NCBI RefSeq assembly: GCF_032854445.1
Contig: NW_027018026.1
Span: 49,368 to 113,367 of the forward strand
DNA length: 64,000 bases
Origin: Liolophura sinensis
Lineage: Eukaryota > Mollusca > Polyplacophora > Chitonida > Chitonidae
Direction of reading: 5' to 3'
The notes below the pieces were generated by a model that saw nothing but the letters and a program-made list of their open reading frames with translations, made no database searches and had not been told where the DNA came from. Shown piece after piece: positions 48,066-60,615 of this stretch. The position numbers and the translations under genes were made by a program. Position 1 is the stretch's first letter, and each line of letters starts with the position of its first letter.

Positions 48066-48614
48066 ATGATCATTTATGTCATAATCATGTGCCCAGCAAC
48101 GGCTCTTACTCCATGGAAACCAGGGAAATTTGCAATTTTTCAACAGCTGCCGATGCCTGGCTCAATTCCGCATCTTTTGGCACCTTACTGAAGTGGGTCA
48201 GTGTTCAGTTGTACTTTTTACAGCGGACTGTATCAAGTACCTTGTGTTTTTTATGTACAAATGGTGTGGTTTTTCTACACGTAGATAAAGACATTGAGAT
48301 TGTCTTGCACTTCGAAGTAAGGCAATTGCTGGGTGAGTTAAATGGGCTTAGCCCAAAGATTTCAGGTCTTCTGGGCTACCGAAGGGCACATAACTTATAG
48401 TCAAAAGTTGAATAAAGTAATGACCAGTCGCGATTGTACAGAGTACAGTGTAGCCGATTTCAATTAACAAAAAGACCAGGCAAAAATGCAAAAGTGGAAA
48501 AACTGTTCCAGTGCTGCTGGTAAGAGGCTAATCCGACGTATTTTGTGACGACAAATCGAATGGTGCAAACCGCGTTGCTCTCCGACCAATACTTTTGGCT
48601 GTAGTGACAATTGA
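48066..48614. repeat. Reference class G monomer (G2 form)
   Basis: Class G markers are AATCATGTGCCC, ACAGCGGACTG and CTTCGAAGTAAG. This G2 form has TGGGCTACC, GAATAAAG (48410), CAGTCGCG and GACGACAAATCG. The G1 form, absent from this block, has TGGGTTACC, GAATATAG, CAGTAGCG and AATTCGACG. Confidence 0.9.
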
Positions 48615-49162
48615 ATGATCATTTATGTCATAATCACGTGCACAGCAACGGCTCTTACTCCATGGAAACCGGAAAAATTTGCAATTTTTCAACAGCTGCC
48701 GATACCTGGCTCAATTCCGCATCTTTTGGCACCTTATTCATGTGGGTCTGTGGTCAGTTGTACTTTTAAAGCAGACTGTATCAAGTACCTTGTGTTTTTT
48801 ATGTACAAATGGTGTTTTTTTTCTACACGTAGATAAAGACATTGAGATTGTCTTGCACTTAGAAGTAAGGCAATGGCTGGGTGAGTTAAATGAGCTTAGC
48901 CCAAAGATTTGACGTCTTCTGGGCTACCGAAGGGCACATAACTTATAGTCAAAAGTTGAATATAGTAATGACCAGTAGCGATTGTACAGAGTACAGTGTA
49001 GCCGATTTCAATTAACAAAAAGACCAGGTAAAAATGCAAAAATGGAAAAACTGTTCCAGTGCTGCTGTTAAGAGGCTAATCCGACGTATTTTGTGACGAG
49101 AAATCGAATGGTTCAAACCGCGTTGCTCTCCGACCAATACTTTTGGCTGCAGTGACAATTCA
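48615..49162. repeat. Reference class H monomer
   Basis: Markers are CACGTGCACAGC, ACCGGGGAAATTT (ACCGGAAAAATTT in this copy), GATACCTGG, TTATTCATGTGGG, TACTTTTAAAGCAG, GGTGTTTTTTTTC, AATGGCTGGG and GCTGCTGTTAAG. Its right end carries GGTTCAAACC (49110-49119), found only at the join into class I. Confidence 0.9.
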
Positions 49163-49711
49163 ATGATCATTTATGTCATAATCACGTGCCCAGCAACGGC
49201 TCTTACACCATGGAAACCAGGGAAATTTGCAATTTTTCAACAGCTGCCGATGCCTGGCTCAATTCCGCATCTTTTGGCACCTTACTGAAGTGGGTCAGTG
49301 TTCAGTTGTACTTTTTACAGCAGACTGTATCAAGTACCTTGTGTTTTTCAGGTACAAATGGTCTGGTTTTTCTACACGTAGATAAAGACATTGAGATTGT
49401 CCTGGACTTAGAAGTAAGACAATGGCTGGGTGTGTTAAATGGGCTTAGCCCAAAGATTTGACGTCTTCTGGGCTACCGAAGGGCACATAACTTATAGTCA
49501 AAAGTTGAATATAGTAATGACCAGTCGCGATTGTACAGAGTACAGTGTAGCCGGTTTCAATTAACAAAAAGACCAGGCAAAAATGCAAAAGTGGAAAAAC
49601 TGTTCCAGTGCTACTAGTAAGAGGCTAATCCGACGTATTTTGTGACGAGAAATCGAATTGTGCAATCCGCGTTGCTCTCCGACCAATACTTTTGCCTGTA
49701 GTGACAATTGA
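49163..49711. repeat. Reference class I monomer
   Basis: It is preceded by GCTGCAGTGAC and begins after AATTCA rather than AATTGA. Markers are CTTACACCATGG, TTTTTCAGGTAC, GTCCTGGAC, AATGGCTGGGTGTG, GCCGGTTTC, CTACTAGTAAG and ATCGAATTGTGC. Confidence 0.9.
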
Positions 49712-50260
49712 ATGATCATTTATGTCATAATCACGTGCACAGCAACGGCTCTTACTCCATGGAAACCAGGAAAATTTGCAATTTTTCAACAGCTGCCGAT
49801 GCCTGGCTCAATTCCGCATCTTTTGGCACCTTACTGAAGTGGGTCAGTGTTCAGTTGTACTTTTTACAGCGGACTGTATCAAGTACCTTGTGTTTTTTAT
49901 GTACAAATGGTGTGGTTTTTCTACACGTAGATAAAGACATTGAGATTGTCTTGGACTTAGAAGTAAGACAATTGCTGGGTGAGTTAAATGGGCTTAGCCC
50001 GAAGATTTCACGTCTTCTGGGCTACCGAAGGGCACATAACTTATAGTCAAAAGTTGAATATAGTAATGACCAGTCGCGATTGTACAGAGTACAGTGTACC
50101 CGGTTTCAATTAACAAAAAGACCAGGCAAAAATGCAAAAGTGGAAAAACTGTTCCAGTGCTACTAGTAAGAGGCTAATCCGACGTATTTTGTGACGAGAA
50201 ATCGAATGGTGCAAACCGCGTTGCTCTCCGACCAATACTTTTGGCTGTAGTGACAATTGA
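49712..50260. repeat. Reference class J monomer
   Basis: It is preceded by TTTTGCCTGTAG. Markers are CACGTGCACAGC, CAGGAAAATTT, ACAGCGGACTG, GATTTCACGTC, GTACCCGG and CTACTAGTAAG. Confidence 0.9.
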
Positions 50261-50809
50261 ATGATCATTGATGTCATAATCACGTGCACAGCAACGGCTC
50301 TTACTCCATGGAAACCAGGGAAATTTGCAATTTTTCAACAGCTGCCGATACCTGGCTCAATTCCGCATCTTTTGGCACCTTACTGAAGTGAGTCAGTGTT
50401 CAGTTGTACTTTTTACAGCAGACTGTATCAAGTACCTTGTGTTTTTCATGTACAAATGGTCTGGTTTTTCTACACGTAGATAAAGACATTGAGATTGTCT
50501 TGCACTTAGAAGTAAGGCAATTGCTGGGTGAGTTAAATGGGCTTGGCCCAAATATTTGACGTCTTCTGGGCTACCGAAGGGCACATAACTTATAGTCAAA
50601 AGTTGAATATAGTAATGACCAGTCGCGATTGTACAGAGTACAGTGTAGCCGATTTCAATTAACAAAAAGACCAGGCAAAAATGCAAAAGTGGAAAAACTG
50701 TTCCAGTGCTGCTGGTAAGAGGCTAATCAGACGTATTTTGTGACGAAAAATCGAATGGTGCAAACCGCGTTGCTCTCCGACCAATACTTTTGGCTGTAGC
50801 GACAATTGA
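50261..50809. repeat. Reference class K monomer
   Basis: Markers are CATTGATGTC, CACGTGCACAGC, GATACCTGG, GAAGTGAGTCAG, TTGGCCCAAATATTTG, AATCAGACG and GACGAAAAATCG. K occurs whole only at 7002, 42493 and 50261, always just before a class A unit. Confidence 0.9.
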
Positions 50810-53006
50810 ATGATCATTGATGTCATAATCTCATGCGCAGCAACGGCTCTTACTCCATGGAAACCAGGGATATTTGCAATTTTTCCACAGCTGCCGATGC
50901 CTGGCCCAATTCCGCATCTTTTGGCACCTTAAAAATGTGGGTCAGTGTTTAGTTGTACTTTTTTACAGCAGACTGTATCAAGTACCTTGTGTTTTTCACG
51001 TACAAATGGTCTGGTTTTTCTACACGTAGATAAAGACATTGAGATTGTCTTGGACTTAGAAGTAAGACAATTGCTGGGTGAGTTAAATGGGCTTGGCCCA
51101 AAGATATCAGGTCTTCTGGGCTACCGAAGGGCACATAACTTATAGTCAAAAGTTGAATATAGTAATGACCAGTCGCGATTGTACAGAGGAAAGTGTAGCC
51201 GGTTTCAATTAACAAAAAGACCAGGTAAAATTGCAAAAGTGGAAAAACTGTTCCAGTGCTGCTGGTAAGAGGCTAATCCGACGTATCTTGTGACGAGAAA
51301 TCGAATGGTGCAAACCGCGTTGCTCTCCGACCAATACTTTTGGCTGTTGTGACAATTGAATGATCACTTATGTCATAATCACGTGCCCAGCAACGGCTCT
51401 TACTCCATGGAAACCAGGGAAATTTGCAATTTGTCAACAGCTGCCGATGCCTGGCTCAATTCCGCATCTTTTGGCACCGTATTCATGTGGGTCTGTGGTC
51501 AGTTGTACTTTTTACAGCAGACTGTATCAAGTACCTTGTGTTTTTTATGTACAAATGGTCTGGTTTTTCTACACGTAGATAAAGATATTGAGATTGTCTT
51601 GGACTTGGAAGTAAGACAATTGCTGGGTGAGTTAAATGGGCTTAGCCCAAAGATTTCAGGTCTTCTGGGCTACCGAAGGGCACATAACTTATAGTCAAAA
51701 GTTGAATATAGTAATGACCAGTCGCGATTGTACAGAGTACAGTGTAGCCGATTTCAATTAACAAAAAGACCAGGCAAAAATGCAAAAGTGGAAAAACTGT
51801 TTCAGTGCTACTAGTAAGAGGCTAATCCGACGTATTTTGTGACGAGAAATCGAATGGTGCAATCCGCGTTGCTCTCCGACCAATACTTTTGGCTGCGGCG
51901 ACAATTGAATGATCATTTATGTCATAATCACGTGCGTAGCAACGGCTCTTACTCCATGGAAACCAGGGAAATTTGCAATTTTTCAACAGCTGCCGATACC
52001 TGGCTCAATTCCGAATCTTTTGGCACCTTACTGAAGTGGGTCAGTGTTCAGTTGTACTTTTTACAGCAGACTGTATCAAGTACCTTGTGTTTTTTATGTA
52101 CAAATGGTGTGGTTTTTCTACACGTAGATAAAGACATTGAGATTGTCTTGGACTTAGAAGTAAGACAATTGCTGGGTGAGTTAAATGGGCTTAGCCCAAA
52201 GATTTGACGTCTTCTGGGCTACCGAAGGGCACATAACTTATAGTCAAAAGTTGAATATAGTAATGACCAGTCGCCATTGTACAGAGTACAGTGTAGCCGA
52301 TTTCAATTAACAAAAAGACCAGGCAAAAATGCAAAAGTGGAAAAACTGTTTCAGTGCTACTAGTAAGAGGCTAATCCGACGTATTTTGTGACGAGAAATC
52401 GAATGGTGCAATCCGCGTTGCTCTCCGACCAATACTTTTGGCTGTAGGGACAATTGAATGATCATTTATGTCATAATTACGTGCCCAGCAACGGCTCTTA
52501 CTCCATGGAAACCAGGGAAATTTGCAATTTTTCAACAGCTGCCGATGCCTGGCTCAATTCCGCATCTTTTGGCACCTTACTGAAGTGGGTCAGTGTTCAG
52601 TTGTACTTTTTACAGCAGACTGTATCAAGTACCTTGTTTTTTTCATGTACAAATGGTGTGGTTTTTCTACACGTAGATAAAGACATTGAGATTGTCTTGC
52701 ACTTAGAAGTAAGGCAATTCCTGGGTGAGTTAAATGGGCTTAGCCCAAAGATTTCAGGTCTTCTGGGCTACCGAAGGGCACATAACTTATAGTCAAATGT
52801 TGAATATAGTAATGACCAGTAGCGATTGTACAGAGTACAGTGTAGCCGATTTCAATTAACAAAAAGACCAGGCAAAAATGCAAAAGTGGAAAAACTGTTC
52901 CAGTGCTGCTGTTAAGAGGCTAATTCGACGTATTTTGTGACGATAAATCGAATGGTGCAAACCGCGTTGCTCTCCGACCAATACTTTTGGCTGTAGTGAC
53001 AATTGA
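50810..53006. repeat. Last main-HOR fragment, A-B-C-D
   Basis: Anchors are A 50810, B 51360, C 51909 and D 52458. The A unit has CCAGGGATATT instead of CCATGGATATT, and the B palindrome is changed to AATGATCACT. The D unit starts normally (GCTGTAGGGAC, AATTACG) but then has TGCCCAGCAACGGCTC in place of TGCGTAGCAACGTCTC, so it is a patchwork. Ordered A-K classes stop here. Confidence 0.85.
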
Positions 53007-56000
53007 ATGATCATTGATGTCATAATCACGTGCCCAGCAACGGCTCTTACTCCATGGAAACCAGGGAAATTTGCAATTTTTCAACAGCTGCCGATGCCTG
53101 GCTCAATTCCGCATCTTTTGGCACCTTACTGAAGTGGGTCAGTGTTCAGTTGTACTTTTTACAGCAGACTGTATCAAGTACCTTGTGTTTTTCATGTACA
53201 AATGGTGTGGTTTTTCTACACGTAGATAAAGACATTGAGATTGTCTTGCACTTAGAAGTAAGGCAATTGCTGGGTGAGTTAAACGGGTTTAGCCCAAAGA
53301 TTTGACGTCTTCTGGGCTACCGAAGGGCACATAACATATAGTCAAAAGTTGAATATAGTAATGACCAGTCGCGATGGTACACAGTGTAGCCGATTTCAAT
53401 TAACAAAAAGACAAGGCAAAAATGCAAAAGTGGAAAAACTGTTCCAGTGCTGCTGGTAAGAGGCTAATCCGACGTATTTTGTCACGAGAAATCGAATGGT
53501 GCAAACCGCGTTGCTCTCCGACCAATACTTTTGGCTGTAGCGACAATTGAATGATCATTGATGTCATAATCACGTGCACAGCAACGGCTCTTACTCCATG
53601 GAAACCAGGGAAATTTGCAATTCTTTAACAGCTGCCTATGCCTGGCCCAATTCCGCATCTTTTGGCACTTTATAAATGTGGGTGAGTGTTTAGTTGTACT
53701 TTTTTACAGCAGACTGTATCAAGTACCTTGTGTTTTTTCACGTACAAATGGTCTGGTTTTTCTACACGTAGATAAAGACATTGAGATTGTCTTGGACTTA
53801 GAAGTAAGACAATTGCTGGGTGAGTTAAATGGGCTTGGCCCAAAGATATCAGGTCTTCTGGGCTACCGAAGGGCACATAACTTATAGTCAAAAGTTGAAT
53901 ATAGTAATGACCAGTCGCGATTGTACAGAGGAAAGTGTAGCCGGTTTCAATTAACAAAAAGACCAGGTAAAATTGCAAAAGTGGAAAAACTGTTCCAGTG
54001 CTGCTGGTAAGAGGCTAATCCGACGTATCTTGTGACGAGAAATCGAATGGTGCAAACCGCGTTGCTCTCCGACCAATACTTTGGCTGTTGTGACAATTGA
54101 ATGATCATTTATGTCATAATCACGTGCCCAGCAACGGCTCTTACTCCATGGAAACCAGGGAAATTTGCAATTTTTCAACAGTTGCCGATACCTGGCTCAA
54201 TTCCGCATCTTTTGGCACCTTATTCATGTGGGATTGTGGTCAGTTGTACTTTTTACAGCAGACTGTATCAAGTACCTTGTGTTTTTCACGTACAAATGGT
54301 CTGGTTTTTCTACACGTAGATAAAGACATTGAGATTGTCTTGCACTTAGAAGTAAGGCATTTGCTGGGTGAGTTAAATGGGCTTAGCCCAAGATTTCACG
54401 TCTTCTGGGCTACCGAAGGGCACATAACTTGTAGTCAAAAGTTGAATATAGTAATGACCAGTCGCGATTGTACAGAGTACAGTGTAGCCGATTTCAATTA
54501 ACAAAAAGACCAGGCAAAAATGCAAAAGTGGAAAAACTGTTCCAGTGCTGCTGGTAAGAGGCTAATCCGACGTATTTTGTGACGAGAAATCGAATGGTGC
54601 AAACCGCGTTGCTCTCCGACCAATACTTTTGGCTGTAGCGACAATTAAATGATCATTGATATCATAATCACGTGCCCAGCAACGGCTCTTACTTCATGGA
54701 AACCATGGATATTTGCAGTTTTTTAACAGCTGCTGATGCCTGGCCCAATTCCGCATCTTTTGGCACCTTATAAATGTGGGTCAGTGGTTTAGTTGTACTT
54801 TTTACAGCAGACTGTATCAAGTACCTTGTGTTTTTTATGTACAAATGGTGTGGTTTTTCTACACGTAGATAAAGACATTGAGATTGTCTTGGACTTAGAA
54901 GTAAGACAATTGCTGGGTGAGTTAAATGGGCTTGGCCCAAAGATTTCAGGTCTTCTGGGCTACCAAAGGGCACATAACTTATAGTCAAAAGTTGAATATA
55001 GTAATGACCAGTCGCGATTGTACAGAGTACAGTGTAGCCGATTTCAATTAACAAAAAGACCAGGCAAAAATGCAAAAGTGGAAAAACTGTTTCAGTGTTA
55101 CTAGTAAGAGGCTAATCCGACGTATTTTGTGACGAGAAATCGAATGGTGCAATCCGCGTTGCTCTCCGACCAATACTTTTGGCTGTAGCGACAATTGAAT
55201 GATCATTTATGTCATAATCACGTGCCCAGCAACGGCTCTTACTCCATGGAAACCAGGGAAATTTGCAATTTGTCAACAGCTGCCGATGCCTGGCTCAATT
55301 CCGAATCTTTTGGCACCTTACTGAAGTGGGTCAGTGTTCAGTTGTACTTTTTACAGCAGACTGTATCAAGTACCTTGTGTTTTTCATGTACAAATGGTCT
55401 GGTTTTTCTACACGTAGATAAAGACATTGAGATTGTCTTCGACTTAAAAGTAAGGCAATTGCTGGGTGAGTTAAATGGGCTTAGCCCAAAGATTTGACGT
55501 CTTCTGGGCTACCGAAGGGCACATAACATATAGTCAAAAGTTGAATATAGTAATGACCAGTCGCGATGGTACATAGTACAGTGTAGCCGATTTCAATTAA
55601 CAAAAAGACCAGGCAAAAATGCAAAAGTGGAAAAACTGTTCCAGTGCTGCTGGTAAGAGGCTAATCCGACGTATTTTGTGACAACAAATCGAATGGTGCA
55701 AACCGCGTTGCTCTCCGACCAATACTTTTGGCTGTAGTGACAATTAAATGATCATTTATGTCATAATTACGTGCCCAGCAACGGCTCTTACTCCATGGAA
55801 ACCAAGGAAATTTGCAATTTTTCAACAGCTGCCGATATCTGGCTCAATTCCGAATCTTTTGGCACCTTACTGAAGTGGGTCAGTGTTCAGTTGTACTTTT
55901 TACAGCAGACTGTATCAAGTACCTTGTGTTTTTCATGTACAAATGGTGTGGTTTTTCTACACGTAGATAAAGACATTGAGATTGTCTTCGACTTAGAAGT

Positions 56001-57129
56001 AAGGCAATTGCTGGGTGAGTTAAATGGGCTTAGCCCAAAGATTTGACGTCTTCTGGGCTACCGAAGGGCACATAACATATACTCAAAAGTTGAATATAGT
56101 AATGACCAGTCGCGATGGTACATATTACAGTGTAGCCGATTTCAATTAACAAAAAGACCAGGCAAAAATGCAAAAGTGGAAAAATTGTTCCAGTGCTGCT
56201 GGTAAGAGGCTAATCCGACGTATTTTGTGACGAGAAATCGAATGGTGCAAACCGCGTTGCTCACCGACCAATACTTTTGCCTGTAGTGACAATTGAATGA
56301 TCATTTATGTCATAATCACGTGCACAGCAACGGCTCTTACTCCATGGAAACCAGGGAAATTTGCAATTTTTCAACAGCTGCCGATACCTGGCTCAATTCC
56401 GCATCTTTTGGCACCTTATTCATGTTGGATTGTGGTCAGTTGTACTTTTTACAGCAGACTGTATCAAGTACCTTGTGTTTTTTATGTACAAATGGTCTGG
56501 TTTTTCTACACGTAGATAAAGACATTGAGATTGTCTTGGACTTACAAGTAAGACAATTGCTGGGTGAGTTAAATGGGCTTAGCCCAAAGATTTCACGTCT
56601 TCTGGGCTACCGAATGGCACAGAACTTATAGTCAAAAGTTGAATATAGTAATGACCAGTCGCGATTGTACAGAGTACAGTGTAGCCGATTTCAATTAACA
56701 AAAAGACCAGGCAAAAATGCAAAAGTGGAAAAACTGTTCCAGTGCTGCTGGTAAGAGGCTAATCCGACGTATTTTGTGACGAGAAATCGAATGGTGCAAT
56801 CCGCGTTGCTCTCCGACCAATACTTTTGGCTGTAGCGACAATTCAATGATCATTTATGTCATAATCACGTGCGTAGCAACGGCTCTTACTCCATGGAAAC
56901 CAGGGAAATTTGCAATTTGTCAACAGCTGCCGATGCCTGGCTCAATTCCGAATCTTTTGGCACCTTACTGAAGTGGGTCAGTGTTCAGTTGTACTTTTTA
57001 CAGCAGACTGTATCAAGTACCTTGTGTTTTTTATGTACAAATGGTGTGGTTTTTCTACACGTAGATAAAGGCATTGAGATTGTCTTGGACTTAGAAGTAA
57101 GACAATTGCTGGGTGAGTTAAATAGGCTT

Positions 57130-58420
57130 AGCCCAAAGATTTGACCTCTTCTGGGCTACCGAAGGGCACATAACTTATAGTCAAAAGTTGAATATAGTAA
57201 TGACCAGTCGCGATGGTACAGAGTACAGTGTAGCCGATTTCAATTAACAAAAAGACCAGGTAAAAATGCAAAAGTGGAAAAATTGTTCCAGTGCTGCTGG
57301 TAAGAGGCTAATCCGACGTATTTTGTCACGTGAAATCGAATGGTGCAAACCGCGTTGCTCTCCGACCAATACTTTTGCCTGTAGTGACAATTGAATGATC
57401 ATTTATGTCATAATCACGTGCCCAGCAACGGCTCTTACTCCATGGAAACCTGGGAAATTTGCAATTTTTCAACAGCTGCCGATGCCTGGCTCAATTCCGC
57501 ATCTTTTGGCACCTTACTGAAGTGGGTCAGTGTTCAGTTGTACTTTTTACAGCAGACTGTATCAAGTACCTTGTGTTTTTCACGTACAAATGGTGTGGTT
57601 TTTCTACACGTAGATAAAGACATTGAGATTGTCTTGCACTTAGAAATAAGGCAATTGCTGGGTGAGTTAAATGGGCTTAACCCAAAGATTTCAGGTCTTC
57701 TGGGCTACCGAAGGGCACATAACTTATAGTCAAAAGTTGAATATAGTAATGACCAGTCGCGATTGTACAGAGTACAGTGTAGCCGATTTCAATTACCAAA
57801 AGACCAGGTAAAAATGCAAAAGTGGAAAAACTGTTCCAGTGCTGCTGGTAAGAGGCTAATCCGACGTATTTTGTGACGAGAAATCGAATGGTGCAAACTG
57901 CGTTGCTCTCCGACCAATACTTTTGCCTGTAGTGACAATTGAATGATCATTTATGTCATAATCACGTGCCCGGCAACGGCTCTTACTCCATGGAAACCAA
58001 GGAAATTTGCAATTTTTCAACAGCTGCCGATGCCTGGCTCAATTCCGCATCTTTTGGCACCTTACTGAAGTGGGTCAGTGTTCAGTTGTACTTTTTACAG
58101 CAGACTGTATCAAGTACCTTGTGTTTTTTATGTACAAATGGTCTGGTTTTTCTACACATACATAAAGACATTGAGATTGTCTTGCACTTAGAAGTAAGGC
58201 AATTGCTGGGTGAGTTAAATGGGCTTAGTCCAAAGATTTCAGGTCTTCTGGGCTACCGAAGGGCACATAACTTATAGTCAAAAGTTGAATATAGTAATGA
58301 CCAGTCGCGATTGTACAGAGTACAGTGTAGCCGATTTCAATTAACAAAAAGACCAGGCAAAAACGCAAAAGTGGAAAAACTGTTCCAGTGCTGCTGGTAA
58401 GAGGCTAATCCGACGTATTT
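57130..58420. repeat. Local duplication at four-unit offset, copy 1
   Basis: This segment matches about 59325-60615 at an offset of 2195 bp (four units). Shared rare variants are GATTTGACCTC, GCGATGGTAC, GTCACGTGAAATCG, AACCTGGGAAATT, TTAGAAATAAGG, GCTTAACCC, AATTACCAAAAGACC, CAAACTGCG, ACCAAGGAAA, CTTAGTCC and AAAAACGCAAAAG. Confidence 0.85.
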
Positions 58421-59324
58421 TGTGAGGAGAAATCGAATGGTGCAAACCGCGTTGCTCTCCGACCAATACTTTTGGCTGTAGTGACAATTGAATGATCATT
58501 TATGTCATAATCACGTGCCCAGCAACGGCTCTTACTCCATGGAAACCAGGGAAATTTGCAATTTTTCAACAGCTGCCGATGCCTGGCTCAATTCCGCATC
58601 TTTTGGCACCTTACTGAAGTGGGTCAGTGTTCAGTTGTACTTTTTACAGCAGACTGTATCAAGTACCTTGTGTTTTTGATGTACAAATGGTCTGGTTTTT
58701 CTACACGTAGATAAAGACATTGAGATTGTCTTGGACTTAGAAGTAAGACAATTGTTGGGTGAGTTAAATGGGCTGAGCCCAAAGATTTCAGGTCTTCTGG
58801 GCTACCGAAGGGCACATAACTTATAGTCAAAAGTTGAATATAGTAATGACCAGTCGCGATTGTACAGAGTACAGTGTAGCCGGTTTCAATTAACAAAAAG
58901 ACCAGGCAAAAATGCAAAAGTGGAAAAACTGTTCCAGTGCTACTAGTAAGAGGCTAATCCGACGTATTTTGTGACGAGAAATCGAATGGTGCAATCCGTG
59001 TTGCTCTCCGACCAATACTTTTGGCTGTAGCGACAATTGAATGATCATTAATGTCATAATCACGTGCGTAGCAACGGCTCTTACTCCATGGAAACCAGGG
59101 AAATTTGCAATTTTTCAACAGCTGCCGATGCCTGGCTCAATTACGAATCTTTTGGCACCTTACTGAAGTGGGTCAGTGTTCAGTTGTACTTTTTACAGCA
59201 GACTGTATCAAGTACCTTGTGTTTTTCATGTACAAATGGTGTGGTTTTTCTACACGTAGATAAAGACATTGAGATTGTCTTGGACTTAGAAGTAAGACAA
59301 TTGCTGGGTGAGTTAAATGGGCTT

Positions 59325-60615
59325 AGCCCAAAGATTTGACCTCTTCTGGGCTACCGAAGGGCACATAACTTATAGTCAAAAGTTGAATATAGTAATGACC
59401 AGTCGCGATGGTACAGAGTACAGTGTAGCCGATTTCAATTAACAAAAAGACCAGGTAAAAATGCAAAAGTGGAAAAATTGTTCCAGTGCTGCTGGTAAGA
59501 GGCTAATCCGACGTATTTTGTCACGTGAAATCGAATGGTGCAAACCGCGTTGCTCTCCGACCAATACTTTTGCCTGTAGTGACAATTGAATGATCATTTA
59601 TGTCATAATCACGTGCCCAGCAACGGCTCTTACTCCATGGAAACCTGGGAAATTTGCAATTTTTCAACAGCTGCCGATGCCTGGCTCAATTCCGCATCTT
59701 TTGGCACCTTACTGAAGTGGGTCAGTGTTCAGTTGTACTTTTTACAGCAGACTGTATCAAGTACCTTGTGTTTTTCACGTACAAATGGTGTGGTTTTTCT
59801 ACACGTAGATAAAGACATTGAGATTGTCTTGCACTTAGAAATAAGGCAATTGCTGGGTGAGTTAAATGGGCTTAACCCAAAGATTTCAGGTCTTCTGGGC
59901 TACCGAAGGGCACATAACTTATAGTCAAAAGTTGAATATAGTAATGACCAGTCGCGATTGTACAGAGTACAGTGTAGCCGATTTCAATTACCAAAAGACC
60001 AGGTAAAAATGCAAAAGTGGAAAAACTGTTCCAGTGCTGCTGGTAAGAGGCTAATCCGACGTATTTTGTGACGAGAAATCGAATGGTGCAAACTGCGTTG
60101 CTCTCCGACCAATACTTTTGCCTGTAGTGACAATTGAATGATCATTTATGTCATAATCACGTGCCCAGCAACGGCTCTTACTCCATGGAAACCAAGGAAA
60201 TTTGCAATTTTTCAACAGCTGCCGATGCCTGGCTCAATTCCGCATCTTTTGGCACCTTACTGAAGTGGGTCAGTGTTCAGTTGTACTTTTTACAGCAGAC
60301 TGTATCAAGTACCTTGTGTTTTTTATGTACAAATGGTCTGGTTTTTCTACACATAGATAAAGACATTGAGATTGTCTTGCACTTAGAAGTAAGACAATTG
60401 CTGGGTGAGTTAAATGGGCTTAGTCCAAAGATTTCAGGTCTTCTGGGCTACCGAAGGGCACATAACTTATAGTCAAAAGTTGAATATAGTAATGACCAGT
60501 CGCGATTGTACAGAGTACAGTGTAGCCGATTTCAATTAACAAAAAGACCAGGCAAAAACGCAAAAGTGGAAAAACTGTTCCAGTGCTGCTGGTAAGAGGC
60601 TAATCCGACGTATTT
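59325..60615. repeat. Local duplication at four-unit offset, copy 2
   Basis: This is the counterpart of 57130-58420. Visible differences are few: CAGCAACGG against CGGCAACGG, ACATAGATAAAG against ACATACATAAAG, and AAGACAATT against AAGGCAATT. The flanking half-units (58492 and 59041 against 60687 and 61236) match less well, so the copied tract is about 2.4 units. Confidence 0.83.

Larger units (their letters stand above)
43041..50809. repeat. Main HOR block (ABC)2-D-E-F-G-H-I-J-K, cleanest copy
   Basis: Fourteen units, 7769 bp. It matches the previous block at an offset of about 8321 bp up to class F, then about 7770 bp from H onward, because only one G unit is present. Few private indels occur here, so its units serve as reference monomers and are listed singly below. 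Confidence 0.9.
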
